A DNA stretch of 64,000 nucleotides, taken from positions 2,542,001-2,606,000 of the forward strand of contig NC_014933.1 of assembly GCF_000186225.1 (NCBI RefSeq), given 5' to 3'. Shown here piece by piece: positions 7,978-17,197 of this stretch. The DNA comes from Bacteroides helcogenes P 36-108. Its GTDB lineage: Bacteria; Bacteroidota; Bacteroidia; Bacteroidales; Bacteroidaceae. A program made the translations under genes and the position numbers. The notes under the pieces were generated by a model. That model was not told the origin of the DNA and made no database searches. It worked only from the letters and a program-made list of their open reading frames with translations. Numbering within the stretch: position 1 is the stretch's first letter; each line of letters begins with the position of its first letter.

Positions 7978-10590
7978 ATGAAGAAGTTCCTTCTGCCTAT
8001 ATTATTAGGACTGGCGGTTACATTGTCATGCACTTTGTCAGCCGCAGAGCGCACATATGACATTTTGTTAATACAATCATATACTGACCGCACTCCTTTT
8101 CATGCTTTGCTCACCAAGGGTTTGAAGGATGGTCTGAGCAAGGGAGGTGTCAAGGCGAATATTACTACGGAATATATCAATGCCGATTATTGGTCTTATG
8201 TCTCGGAATGTGTAATTATGCGTCGTATCTGCGAGAGGGCGCGTGGACGGCATACGGATTTGATTGTGACTGTGGGTGACGAGGCCTTTTATGATTTGAT
8301 GACATGTGGAGACTCATTGGGGCATCGGTTGCCGGTCATTGTTTCTGGTATCAAATACCCTAATGAAAAATTGATGGAACATTTGCCCAATGTCGCCGGA
8401 TTTACAGCCAAGACAGACTTTAAAGGGCTTCTCTATGAGATTAAGCGGATATTTCCCAACCGTAAAGAAATCATTTGCCTTTCTGACAGTGCTTTACTCA
8501 GTTATCGGGGAACTAAAAAATTAGAGGATGACTGGCTCCTGTTCCAACAGGAAAATCCTGAATATACTTTTCTCAAAAAGAATGTGCAGACACAAGCTCC
8601 CACAGCCATTATTTCTTCCATTTGTTACGGTTACAATGCATACAATCGTGTCGTTATTGCTCCCAAGTGGAGTCCTTTTCTCTCTTTTATCGGTAAAAAC
8701 TCAAAGGCTCCTGTATTTACCGGACAGAACTTGGCTTTGACCAACGGAGTGTTCTGTGCCTATGATGTCGTGCCCTCAGAGGGTACTTGTGCGGCAGGAA
8801 AACTGGCAGCCCGGATATTGCAGGGCAAAGTTGCCGTTTCTTCCTGTGGAATTGTCAATCTTGATGGGACGTTTTTGTATGACTACAAACAACTGGATTT
8901 TTTTCGTGTGGACAGCAGCATTGCAGATGGGCATGGCATTATTATGAACATCCCCTTTAACGAGCGTTACGGTATATGGCTCATTTTATTCTATTCTATT
9001 ATCGTGGTGGTATTGGTGATATTGGTTATTTGGCTGATACGTTCCAATCGAAAGGAGGCCCGCCGTCGTATTCAGGCTCAAACGCGTTTGCTGATACAAG
9101 CTCGTCTGGTGGAACAAAGAAATGAGTTCGATGATATATTCTGTTCTATCCGTGACGGTCTGATCTCCTATGATACGGATTTACGCATCCATTTTGTCAA
9201 CCATTCACTGATGCTTATGCTCGGACTTTCGCCCGAAACGCATACGGCTCGTTTTTATGAAGGTCAGATAGCCGGTTCTATTTTCCACATATATGTTGAT
9301 GGTGAGGATATTCTGACGGATTTGTTGAAGAATGCCTGTGAATTACAGAAAGCTGTGCCTATTCCGGCCAACGCTTTTATGCGTGAGAACGTACAGGGAA
9401 TTTATTTTCCGGTTTCAGGTGAGGTGGTTCCGGTCTTCGCCAAAGGCCGGATGACTGGCATGGCATTGGTGTGTCGCAATATCTCGGAAGAAGAAAGACA
9501 GAAACGCTTTTTCAACATGGCCATAGAAGAAAGTTCCGTTTATCCTTGGCAATATGATATGTCCCAACAATGTTTCGTATTTCCTGCCGGATTATTTCAT
9601 CGCCTCGGTCATAGAGGGAGTGTGGAAACCATGACATTGGAAGATGTGAGAGATATTGTGCATCCGAATGACCGTGAGGCTACTCACGCCATTTTCGCCG
9701 CCATACTGCAAGGACACATGGAGAAGCCCCGTATGAGTTTTCGCGTAAGGAAAGCCGACGGTGGTTATGAGTGGTGGGAGTTTCGCTTTACCATCTACAA
9801 TGGACTGACTGAAGATGATCCGTATATGGTATTGGGGGTGGCCCAGAGCATACAGCGTTATAAGGATACGGAAGATGCCTTGATTACCGCCCGTGATCAT
9901 GCCATGCAGGCCGATAAGTTGAAGTCTGCTTTCCTTGCAAATATGAGTCATGAGATACGTACGCCTCTGAATGCCATTGTCGGTTTTTCTGATTTGCTGA
10001 AAGACTTGAATGCTTTTTCCAAAGAGGAAGTGCAAGAATTCGTAGGGTTGATTAATACCAACTGTACTTTGCTGTTGGCGTTGATAAATGATATTCTTGA
10101 CCTTTCGCGCATTGAAGCCGGTACGATGGAGTTCAATCTTGCAGAATTCAATTTGAACTATATTATGCAAGATATCTATGATTCCCAGTATCTGAGCATG
10201 CCGCAGGGAGTGGAACTGCGCATCGAATGCCCTGTGGAAGAAGGCAAGTCTATACATACAGATATTGTCCGTCTGAAACAGGTGGTGAACAATTTGGTAA
10301 ACAATGCCAAGAAGTTTACCGTGCAGGGCAGCATCACGATAGGCTATACGGTCGATGAACCAGAATATACCACCGTATATGTGGAAGACACCGGTAAGGG
10401 TATTCCCGAAGAGGCTGCCAAGCATATCTTCGAGCGCTTCTATAAAGTGGATAATTTTGTGCAAGGAGCCGGTTTAGGATTGAGCATTTGTCAGACCATT
10501 GTGGAACATCTGCGTGGTACTATTTCCGTTTTTTCCCAAGTAGGAAGAGGAACGCGTTTTGAGGTAAGGATGCCTGATGTAAACGAGTGA
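7978..10590 (+). CDS. Membrane sensor histidine kinase with ABC-substrate-binding-like sensor and PAS domains
   Basis: An 870-residue protein. Residues 1-22 form a signal or anchor segment. About 25-310 is a periplasmic domain resembling the ABC_sub_bind family ('DILLIQSYTDRTPFHALLTKG', 'LPVIVSGIKYPN'). A transmembrane helix lies near 333-356, two PAS-like regions at about 380-500 and 510-625, then HisKA with 'MSHEIRTPLN' and the phosphorylated histidine at H658, and a HATPase_c domain ('NNLVNNAKKFT', 'DTGKGIPEE', 'GAGLGLSI'). There is no receiver domain and no response regulator gene next to it, so its partner is elsewhere or upstream of the window. It may sense a small ligand and control the exporter cluster, which is inferred from position. 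Confidence 0.9.
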   Translation: MKKFLLPILLGLAVTLSCTLSAAERTYDILLIQSYTDRTPFHALLTKGLKDGLSKGGVKANITTEYINADYWSYVSECVIMRRICERARGRHTDLIVTVGDEAFYDLMTCGDSLGHRLPVIVSGIKYPNEKLMEHLPNVAGFTAKTDFKGLLYEIKRIFPNRKEIICLSDSALLSYRGTKKLEDDWLLFQQENPEYTFLKKNVQTQAPTAIISSICYGYNAYNRVVIAPKWSPFLSFIGKNSKAPVFTGQNLALTNGVFCAYDVVPSEGTCAAGKLAARILQGKVAVSSCGIVNLDGTFLYDYKQLDFFRVDSSIADGHGIIMNIPFNERYGIWLILFYSIIVVVLVILVIWLIRSNRKEARRRIQAQTRLLIQARLVEQRNEFDDIFCSIRDGLISYDTDLRIHFVNHSLMLMLGLSPETHTARFYEGQIAGSIFHIYVDGEDILTDLLKNACELQKAVPIPANAFMRENVQGIYFPVSGEVVPVFAKGRMTGMALVCRNISEEERQKRFFNMAIEESSVYPWQYDMSQQCFVFPAGLFHRLGHRGSVETMTLEDVRDIVHPNDREATHAIFAAILQGHMEKPRMSFRVRKADGGYEWWEFRFTIYNGLTEDDPYMVLGVAQSIQRYKDTEDALITARDHAMQADKLKSAFLANMSHEIRTPLNAIVGFSDLLKDLNAFSKEEVQEFVGLINTNCTLLLALINDILDLSRIEAGTMEFNLAEFNLNYIMQDIYDSQYLSMPQGVELRIECPVEEGKSIHTDIVRLKQVVNNLVNNAKKFTVQGSITIGYTVDEPEYTTVYVEDTGKGIPEEAAKHIFERFYKVDNFVQGAGLGLSICQTIVEHLRGTISVFSQVGRGTRFEVRMPDVNE

Positions 10591-11826
10591 TTATTCCACC
10601 CGCTTGCATCCGTTTGCCTGAAGAAACTCATTCAGCATGATTTCGTAATTGCCATTCAGCATGATGTGGTGATTCCCCAAAGGATTCTTCAGGAAGTATT
10701 CGGCGGAAGTATTCATTTTTATGCGTACCTGTGTGCGGCACATATTGATGTAGTTGGTGTTTTCGGTCAGTGTTCCCGTACTCAGATAATATTCATCCAG
10801 ACATTCGCTGCCACATTTCACGATGGTGACATCTCCTGTGGGCATGATGCCTTGAATTCCGATGCCGCTTTCTGTTTCAAAATGATTGCGGATAATGAAT
10901 TTCTCTGTTTGGGCTATACCGACGGTGCAATGTGCCAGTATGATTTCGTTTGTGCGGGTATTTACCATAGAAGGATTGGCCATGAAAGAAGATTTTCCGG
11001 TCAGCGCTTTTACTGCAAGCATGCTGAATACAGATTGTAAATCACCTTCACATCCGGCAATGACTCCTTCATCATTCAGCAGGGAAAGAGCGAGGCATCC
11101 GGTAGTTCCGGTTTGCTCTATCAGCCGGAAGCAGCTCAGGGTGATGGCACTCAGTTTGTCTTCTTCCACAACTTTCTTGACTGCACGGTAAAGACGCATT
11201 GCCTTTATCATGTCTTCAGGGGTGGCTTCGCGGCAAGCAAGTGCTTTCCCGGCAAGTGAGGCACAAGATTCTCCCACCTCATCGTCTGCTATCTGCCCAT
11301 AATATTCGTATATCCGGTCCAGTGGAACATCTATGTATTCAACTCCCCAGCGGCGTTTGGCAAGCAGGTAATCCACATTGCTGGCGATGAGCCAACTGGA
11401 TGGAGTGCCTATTACACCGATACGTGTTCCTACAAGGCTGCGTTGTGCCTTGAAGTTGCCATGCAATACGAAAATACGTTTAATGATTTCTGACAGTTCA
11501 CCATGCAGAATCTCACTTTTCATGCCGCGTCCGCGTAGCCAGCATGAAATTTCGAGGGCTGCGGCAAATGAATTCTGCATGCCGTCTGCCAGGAGTATGG
11601 TAGGGCGGGGAAGGGATTCGAAATGCTGGATGACCAGTCGTTCTACTCCTCCCGTAGCAATAAACAGGATACTGAAATCATCGGGAGTCAGTTTGTTGAT
11701 GTCTTGGTAATCGATGAAATTGACGGTAAAGTACTTTTCCAACTCTGTCAAGATCATTTCATGAGAACTTCGGACGGATACTTGCTTATGCAAGATGGAA
11801 GCAAAGGTTATTAGGTTGATGACCAT
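10591..11826 (-). CDS. L-fucose/L-arabinose isomerase-like protein
   Basis: A 411-residue protein with the two-part layout of the L-fucose isomerase C-terminal fold family. It has an N-terminal Rossmann-like region ('VGTRIGVIGTPSSWLI' near 130-145) and a C-terminal part with 'CEGDLQSVFSMLAVKALTG' and a 'NPLGNHHIMLNGNY' segment typical of the family. No fucose or arabinose catabolic genes are nearby, so the substrate is not known and it may not be an isomerase of those sugars. Its stop codon directly abuts that of the kinase gene (convergent, zero spacing). Confidence 0.75.
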   Translation of the reverse strand: MVINLITFASILHKQVSVRSSHEMILTELEKYFTVNFIDYQDINKLTPDDFSILFIATGGVERLVIQHFESLPRPTILLADGMQNSFAAALEISCWLRGRGMKSEILHGELSEIIKRIFVLHGNFKAQRSLVGTRIGVIGTPSSWLIASNVDYLLAKRRWGVEYIDVPLDRIYEYYGQIADDEVGESCASLAGKALACREATPEDMIKAMRLYRAVKKVVEEDKLSAITLSCFRLIEQTGTTGCLALSLLNDEGVIAGCEGDLQSVFSMLAVKALTGKSSFMANPSMVNTRTNEIILAHCTVGIAQTEKFIIRNHFETESGIGIQGIMPTGDVTIVKCGSECLDEYYLSTGTLTENTNYINMCRTQVRIKMNTSAEYFLKNPLGNHHIMLNGNYEIMLNEFLQANGCKRVE

Positions 11827-11882
11827 AACTTTATTTACGATTTACTATTGAACGGTTAAAGTTACTTAGCTTGTTTATAATT

Positions 11883-11890
11883 CAAAGGTA
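11883..11890 (-). promoter_or_regulatory. Possible -7 element for the isomerase-like gene
   Basis: Read on the minus strand this is TACCTTTG, which fits TAnnTTTG, about 57 bases upstream of the start. No good TTTG element is visible at the expected distance, so this is a weak call. Confidence 0.4.
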
Positions 11891-11962
11891 CAAGTTTCTT
11901 TTCAGACAGCATAACGTTTTTAATATAGATAAGGTTTTTAAAGTTTTTATGTCTTAGCAGCT

Positions 11963-11992
11963 TTTGGGTTTCAAATAAATGCGTACATTTGC
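11963..11992 (+). promoter_or_regulatory. Bacteroides-type promoter for the aminotransferase-permease pair
   Basis: TTTG at 11963-11966 and TACATTTGC at 11984-11992, spacer 17 bases, 21 bases before the aminotransferase ATG at 12014. Confidence 0.6.
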
Positions 11993-12013
11993 AGCTTAAT
12001 AATAAAAAAACTC

Positions 12014-13213
12014 ATGCCAACAATATCCATTCGCGGGGTAGAGATGCCCGCATCCCCCATCAGAAAACTTGCTCCCCTGGCAGATGCTGCCAAACAAAAG
12101 GGAGTGCATGTGTTTCATCTGAATATCGGACAGCCCGACTTGCCTACACCGCAAGTTGCAATTGATGCGATACGCAATATAGACCGTAAGGTGCTGGAAT
12201 ACAGTCCGAGTGCAGGATACCGCAGTTACCGTGAAAAGTTGGTAGGTTATTACCGGAAATATAACATCAATCTGACGGCGGATGATATTATCATAACCTC
12301 AGGCGGTTCGGAGGCGGTGTTGTTTTCGTTCCTTGCCTGTCTGAATCCGGGTGATGAGATTATAGTTCCCGAACCGGCCTATGCCAACTACATGGCATTC
12401 GCCATTTCCGCAGGTGCGAAAATCCGTACTATCGCCACTACTATTGAAGAAGGTTTCTCACTGCCTAAGGTCGAGAAGTTTGAAGAACTGATAAATGAGC
12501 GTACCCGCGCCATATTGATTTGTAATCCGAATAATCCTACCGGTTACCTTTATACCCGTCGTGAAATGAACCAGATCCGTGATCTTGTGAAGAAATACGA
12601 TCTTTTTCTTTTCTCTGATGAAGTATATCGTGAATTTATCTATACGGGGTCTCCTTACATTTCGGCTTGTCACTTGGAGGGCATTGAAAACAACGTTGTG
12701 TTGATAGACTCCGTGTCCAAGCGTTATTCGGAATGCGGTATCCGGATCGGAGCATTGATTACGAAGAATAAAGAGATACGCGATGCTGTCATGAAGTTCT
12801 GTCAGGCTCGCCTCAGTCCTCCTTTGATCGGACAGATTGCCGCAGAGGCCTCCCTTGATGCGGATGAGGATTATCTGCGTGATACATACGACGAATATGT
12901 GGAGCGTCGCAAATGCTTGATAGATGGCCTGAACCGTATTCCCGGCGTCTATTCTCCCATTCCGATGGGAGCGTTCTATACTGTGGCCAAATTGCCGGTG
13001 GATGATTCCGACAAGTTCTGTGCCTGGTGTCTTTCCGAGTTTGAATATGAAGGACAGACGGTCTTTATGGCTCCTGCCTCCGGTTTCTATACCACTCCCG
13101 GTTCCGGCCGCAATGAGGTGCGTATAGCTTACGTACTGAAGAAAGAGGATTTGAACCGTGCTCTGTTTGTACTTCAAAAAGCATTGGAAGCTTATCCCGG
13201 ACGTACTGAATGA
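12014..13213 (+). CDS. PLP-dependent class I aminotransferase (aspartate aminotransferase-like)
   Basis: A 399-residue fold-type I aminotransferase. It shows 'HLNIGQPDLPTP' near the N-terminus, 'YSPSAGYRSYREKL', 'TSGGSEAVLFSF' (cofactor phosphate region), 'NPNNPTGYLYTRREM', 'SDEVYREFIY' and the PLP lysine K236 in 'SVSKRYSECGIRIG'. The C-terminal arginine for the substrate carboxylate is in 'RNEVRIAYVL'. It probably transfers amino groups between amino acids and 2-oxo acids in the cytoplasm; the exact substrate cannot be read. Its stop overlaps the ATG of the next permease (ATGA), so the two are co-translated. Confidence 0.9.
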   Translation: MPTISIRGVEMPASPIRKLAPLADAAKQKGVHVFHLNIGQPDLPTPQVAIDAIRNIDRKVLEYSPSAGYRSYREKLVGYYRKYNINLTADDIIITSGGSEAVLFSFLACLNPGDEIIVPEPAYANYMAFAISAGAKIRTIATTIEEGFSLPKVEKFEELINERTRAILICNPNNPTGYLYTRREMNQIRDLVKKYDLFLFSDEVYREFIYTGSPYISACHLEGIENNVVLIDSVSKRYSECGIRIGALITKNKEIRDAVMKFCQARLSPPLIGQIAAEASLDADEDYLRDTYDEYVERRKCLIDGLNRIPGVYSPIPMGAFYTVAKLPVDDSDKFCAWCLSEFEYEGQTVFMAPASGFYTTPGSGRNEVRIAYVLKKEDLNRALFVLQKALEAYPGRTE

Positions 13214-14454
13214 ATTTTTCCCGTTTCATAGCCCTCCGCATTTATCGCAATTCAGATCCCGGAAAGCAAGTTTCCCGTCCTGCCGTGCTTATTGCGATGA
13301 TTGGTATTGCCATCGGATTGGCGGTGATGATCATTGCCGTGTCTGTGATTGTAGGGTTTAAAAGTGAGGTGCGTGACAAGATCGTAGGGTTCGGAGCACA
13401 TATACAGATTAGTAATCTGAATGCTGCGCGTTCTTACGAGACACCTCCGGTAGTGGTGGGAGACAGTATGCTGGCGGCACTTTCCGATTATCCGGGAGTG
13501 GAGCACGTACAACGCTATTCCACCAAGCCGGGAATGATAAAGACTGCTGAGGCTTTTCAGGGAATAGTTCTGAAGGGGGTAGGCCCCGAATATGACAGAG
13601 CTTTTTTCCGCCGTCATCTGCTCGAGGGAGAGTTTCCGCAATTCAGTGACTCCGCATCTTCCAACCGGGTAGTTATCTCAAGGGCGCTTTCCGATAAACT
13701 GAGGTTGAAACTTGGAGACAAGATCGATACTTATTATATTCAGGATGAAGTGCGTGCCCGCCGCCTGAAGATTGTGGGCATTTATCAGACCAACTTTTCG
13801 GAATATGACAATCTCTTTTTGCTGACTGACCTTTGTCTGGTCAATCGCTTGAACAAATGGGAGCCCGACCAGGTGAGCGGCGTGGAATTGGAATTGCGCG
13901 ATTACGACAAACTGGAAGAAACCACTTATCAGATAGCCGCCGATACAAATGAATATCCTGACAGGAATGGTGAGGAATATTGCGTGCGCAATGTGGAGCA
14001 ACTCAATCCTCAGATTTTTGACTGGCTGGGCATCCTGGATGTGAACATCTGGGTTATTCTCATCCTGATGATTGGAGTGGCGGGTTTTACGATGGTATCC
14101 GGCTTGCTGATCATTATCATTGAACGCACTTCCATGATTGGAGTCCTGAAGTCATTGGGAGCCGATAATTATACTATTCGTAAAGTCTTCTTGTGGTTTT
14201 CTGTCTTTCTTATCGGAAAGGGGATGCTGTGGGGAAATCTGGCAGGCCTTGCTTTCTACTTTATCCAGCGTTTGTCCGGTGTATTCAAGCTTGATGCGGA
14301 AACCTACTATATGGACACCGTTCCCGTTTCCTTCAATATCTGGCTTTTTCTATTGCTGAATATCGGTACATTGATTGCTTCGGTACTCATGTTATTGGGA
14401 CCTTCTTATCTGATAACGCGCATACATCCGGCAAACTCTATGCGTTATAAGTAA
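13210..14454 (+). CDS. LolC/LolE-type ABC permease (FtsX family)
   Basis: A 414-residue FtsX-family permease with an N-terminal helix (about 27-50, 'AVMIIAVSVIVGFKSEVRDKIVGFGAHIQI'-type region split by the membrane boundary), a periplasmic domain and three C-terminal helices. The 'MIGVLKSLGADNYTIRKVF' segment is the usual LolC/E cytoplasmic loop. It begins 4 bases inside the aminotransferase gene. It is likely one of the two inner-membrane subunits that release lipoproteins to LolA, but the matching LolD and second subunit are not adjacent. It is clearly more LolC/E-like than the MacB-like permeases at the start of the window. Confidence 0.85.
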   Translation: MNFSRFIALRIYRNSDPGKQVSRPAVLIAMIGIAIGLAVMIIAVSVIVGFKSEVRDKIVGFGAHIQISNLNAARSYETPPVVVGDSMLAALSDYPGVEHVQRYSTKPGMIKTAEAFQGIVLKGVGPEYDRAFFRRHLLEGEFPQFSDSASSNRVVISRALSDKLRLKLGDKIDTYYIQDEVRARRLKIVGIYQTNFSEYDNLFLLTDLCLVNRLNKWEPDQVSGVELELRDYDKLEETTYQIAADTNEYPDRNGEEYCVRNVEQLNPQIFDWLGILDVNIWVILILMIGVAGFTMVSGLLIIIIERTSMIGVLKSLGADNYTIRKVFLWFSVFLIGKGMLWGNLAGLAFYFIQRLSGVFKLDAETYYMDTVPVSFNIWLFLLLNIGTLIASVLMLLGPSYLITRIHPANSMRYK

Positions 14455-14479
14455 AGAGGCCGGATGTGGCGTTTCAGAA

Positions 14480-15652
14480 TTACTTTCTCAGGAAATCGCT
14501 TCTTTTCCGCAACATGCATGACAGCTTCCAGCGTAATGACTGCATGGGCTGCAATAAATCGAATATGGGCAGTGTGGAGTAATATCTCCGTTTTTCGCCC
14601 AGATCTTGTGCGGCTTTGTTGATGACAACGGCTTGCAGCGTGAAGCGGAGCATGAAAAGGAAAAAAGCGATGCCTGCTGCCAGCCAATGGAAATTCAGGA
14701 TGCCGATGGCAAGTAAGGCTATCCAGGTTCCGTGAAAAGCCAATCGTGTCAATGTCTCTAATCCAATTATCCAACGTTGGCAGCCGTGATACAGCCGTGC
14801 AGTGGAAGCATAGCTGATTTTTTCCTCTCTCCAATCCTTGCTTCGTGTCAACGGTTGCATACGCATTGTGGCATCGGCATCTGTCTCTACCCGTGTATTT
14901 TCGGAAGTAGCTACATGGTTGATGAATAAATCATCATCTCCGCGTTGCAGGTTAAGGTGTGCGGAGAAGCCTTTTTGCTGGTAGAACAGTTCCTTGCGGT
15001 AAGCGAGGTTCCGTCCTATCCCCATATATGGTTTTCCGGCCAACGCCAGTCCCAAATAGCGCATGGATGTGAAGAGATTATCAAAGCATATCTGTCTTTG
15101 CAGCCAGCCTTTGCCGCATTCATAGCCGCTGTATCCCAACACTACTTGCGCACGTGATGTAAAGTTCCGTGCCATCAAGCGTAGCCATTGGTTGCTTTGT
15201 GGCAGGCATTTGGCATCGGTGAAGACCAGCCATTCATACTTGCTGGCTTTGATTCCGAGTGTGACGGCAAGTTTCTTCCGGCTGATATAACGGGAAGAAT
15301 CGGGCACGAAGCTGTGATAGAGGTGGGGATATTTTTCTTCCAGCAAAGTCAGGTAGTCTTCACTTTCATCAGTATCGCCATCATTGATGACGATAACCTC
15401 AAACTGCGGATAATCTTGCTCTAATATACCACTCAGGTTGCGGCGCAGGTTTTCGGATTCTTCGCGTGCGCAGATGATGACTGATACGGGAGGAAGTTCC
15501 TGACTGAAATGTATGTCGCCCCGTTTCACTGCCTTGTTTCGGGCGTGAATACGGTTGTAGAGACAATAATAGTAAAGGGTTTGGACGATGAAAAGAATGC
15601 CCGTCGATGCGAGCAATATTTTTTCAGTGTTGTCAAATGTAAATGCTTCCAT
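14480..15652 (-). CDS. Membrane-anchored family 2 glycosyltransferase
   Basis: About 390 residues from the ATG at 15652. The frame is open further upstream to 15721, but that extension would overrun the gap to bioD. An N-terminal helix (about 8-28) is followed by a GT-A domain with 'PPVSVIICAREESENL', 'VIVINDGDTDES' and the metal-binding region 'WLVFTDAKCLP', then 'QRGDDDLFINH' and two or three C-terminal helices. It is a GT2 enzyme acting at the cytoplasmic face of the membrane. It is 73 bases downstream of bioD on the same strand, so it may be read through from the biotin operon, but I see no functional link. Acceptor and sugar donor are unknown. Confidence 0.85.
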   Translation of the reverse strand: MEAFTFDNTEKILLASTGILFIVQTLYYYCLYNRIHARNKAVKRGDIHFSQELPPVSVIICAREESENLRRNLSGILEQDYPQFEVIVINDGDTDESEDYLTLLEEKYPHLYHSFVPDSSRYISRKKLAVTLGIKASKYEWLVFTDAKCLPQSNQWLRLMARNFTSRAQVVLGYSGYECGKGWLQRQICFDNLFTSMRYLGLALAGKPYMGIGRNLAYRKELFYQQKGFSAHLNLQRGDDDLFINHVATSENTRVETDADATMRMQPLTRSKDWREEKISYASTARLYHGCQRWIIGLETLTRLAFHGTWIALLAIGILNFHWLAAGIAFFLFMLRFTLQAVVINKAAQDLGEKRRYYSTLPIFDLLQPMQSLRWKLSCMLRKRSDFLRK

Positions 15653-15725
15653 GTGTCGTAAGACGTTTTGATATGCTGCAAAGGTACTAAAAAACGTTAC
15701 AGGGGATGCAGAGTCTTGCATTTTT

Positions 15726-16373
15726 TTATTGTCCTATCTCCGGCACTGCCTCGAACGCTGTATCGGGAAAGTGCTTGGCAAGATAATTCTTGATGTACTG
15801 CATGGTGTCGTCCTGAATGGTTTTGTCTTTTACGGTAGGGTAAAGATTATATAATACGGTATCAAGCCTGATATTCCGGTTCTTGATGGCTTCAAAACTC
15901 AGTAAGGTATGGTTGATGCTTCCCAACTTGCCGGAAGTCACGAAAATAAGAGGGTATTGCTTTTCTGCCACATAGTCTATCGTCAGGAATTCTTCCGTCA
16001 GAGGAACCATAAGGCCGCCGGCCCCTTCCACGAGAACTGTATCGTAACGGCGGGCAAGTTCTTTTGTGGCACGCTCTATCTTGTTGAAGTCTATGGGGCG
16101 CTTGTCTATGCGGGAGGCAAGGTGGGGAGAGCAGGGATAAGAGAAGATTTCGGGCATGGTGAGTCCTTCACGGTCTTCGGGCAGGTAGCCTGTCCCCATG
16201 ATGCGGCGGTGCAGATCAATGTCTTCGGAATGTCCTGTGTTTCCGGTCTGGATGAATTTCTGGGTGATGATACGTTTACCGTTTTGTGCCAGTTGACGGG
16301 CATACCAGGCGGTGCAATAGCTTTTTCCGGCATCGGTGTCAATGCCGCTGATGAAATAAATTTTTGATTCCAT
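15726..16373 (-). CDS. bioD: Dethiobiotin synthase
   Basis: A 215-residue protein of normal length for BioD. The modified P-loop GIDTDAGKS is at residues 10-18 (family form GTDTxxGKT), and 'VEGAGGLMVPL' is the family's catalytic and binding stretch. The enzyme makes dethiobiotin from 7,8-diaminopelargonate, CO2 and ATP. Its start overlaps the bioC stop by one base (TAATG on the minus strand), showing translational coupling. It is the last biotin gene of the operon. Confidence 0.95.
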   Translation of the reverse strand: MESKIYFISGIDTDAGKSYCTAWYARQLAQNGKRIITQKFIQTGNTGHSEDIDLHRRIMGTGYLPEDREGLTMPEIFSYPCSPHLASRIDKRPIDFNKIERATKELARRYDTVLVEGAGGLMVPLTEEFLTIDYVAEKQYPLIFVTSGKLGSINHTLLSFEAIKNRNIRLDTVLYNLYPTVKDKTIQDDTMQYIKNYLAKHFPDTAFEAVPEIGQ

Positions 16374-17197
16374 TATTCTTTGTTTTTAGCGATGATATAA
16401 ATAGGATGATAAGTCAATGTCACGTTTCCGGTTGGGGGGCTACTGAACTGCCGGATGTATTCCTCACAGAAAGCTTGCAGCCGTCCGCGTGTCCACATCC
16501 TCTTTTCCGTACCTGTCACTCCGGTTTGTTTCAGGTGTTTCAATACTGCTTGCGGAGTGGCGAAGGAGAGAGGCACAATCTCCTCTTCGGCATGGAGGAT
16601 GTTGAAATACGGAGACAGTAATGCCTGCAATTCTTCGATTGGCAGATAATACAGCCCGTGTCCGGTCAGACAACGTATTTGATGCATGTTCTTTGTTCCG
16701 AAAGTGCTGAAAGCAAGGATTCCGTCTTTTGTCAGTGCATGATGGCAACGTAGAAAGAAAGTTTCGGGATTGTTGAACCATTGTAGGGTCGAACAGGAAG
16801 TTATCAGATCCGTGCCTTTAGGAAAGTCAAAATTCTCGGCATCACCCGGCAGAAAGCTGACTCTGATTTCCGTCCCGTCTTTCTTTCTTCCGGCTGTTTG
16901 TGTGGAACAGAGTTCTCCGACGCATTCTTCCATTTCACGGCAGAGGTCGTTCAGTAATAAAGTTTCGGGATGCAGCGTGTGGAGCAGAATGCGGGAATAA
17001 CTCCCTGTACCGCATCCGAATTCCACAATATGCCTGAAGCGTACCGCTATTTCTTCCGGCAGAAGATGTTCGGCCGAAGAGAGGACATCCGTCAGTATCC
17101 GTATCATCTTTCCGGCTACCTGTTGCTGTACAAGGGCTTCGCGCGTATAGGTGTTCCGGGCTTTGGCAAAGCGTTCGGCTATCAGTTGTTTGTCCAT
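16373..17197 (-). CDS. bioC: Malonyl-ACP O-methyltransferase
   Basis: About 274 residues from the ATG at 17197 ('MDKQLIAERFAKARNTY', the typical BioC N-terminus); the longer in-frame extension to 17281 would run deep into bioG. It is a class I SAM methyltransferase with motif I 'VEFGCGTGSYS' (residues 58-68) and 'DLITSCSTLQWF'. It methylates malonyl-ACP so that fatty acid synthesis can elongate it to pimeloyl-ACP methyl ester. It overlaps bioG by 16 bases, consistent with the tight operon. Confidence 0.92.
   Translation of the reverse strand: MDKQLIAERFAKARNTYTREALVQQQVAGKMIRILTDVLSSAEHLLPEEIAVRFRHIVEFGCGTGSYSRILLHTLHPETLLLNDLCREMEECVGELCSTQTAGRKKDGTEIRVSFLPGDAENFDFPKGTDLITSCSTLQWFNNPETFFLRCHHALTKDGILAFSTFGTKNMHQIRCLTGHGLYYLPIEELQALLSPYFNILHAEEEIVPLSFATPQAVLKHLKQTGVTGTEKRMWTRGRLQAFCEEYIRQFSSPPTGNVTLTYHPIYIIAKNKE

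Noticed and set aside
13210..14454. Membership of the 13210 permease in the first exporter cluster
   Set aside because: Its loop and length are LolC/E-like, and it is overlapped with an aminotransferase. The MacB-like subtype motifs are missing.
15653..15721. N-terminal extension of the glycosyltransferase to 15721
   Set aside because: The extra 23 residues would start 5 bases from the bioD stop and add no hydrophobic or domain signal. The ATG at 15652 precedes the membrane helix directly.
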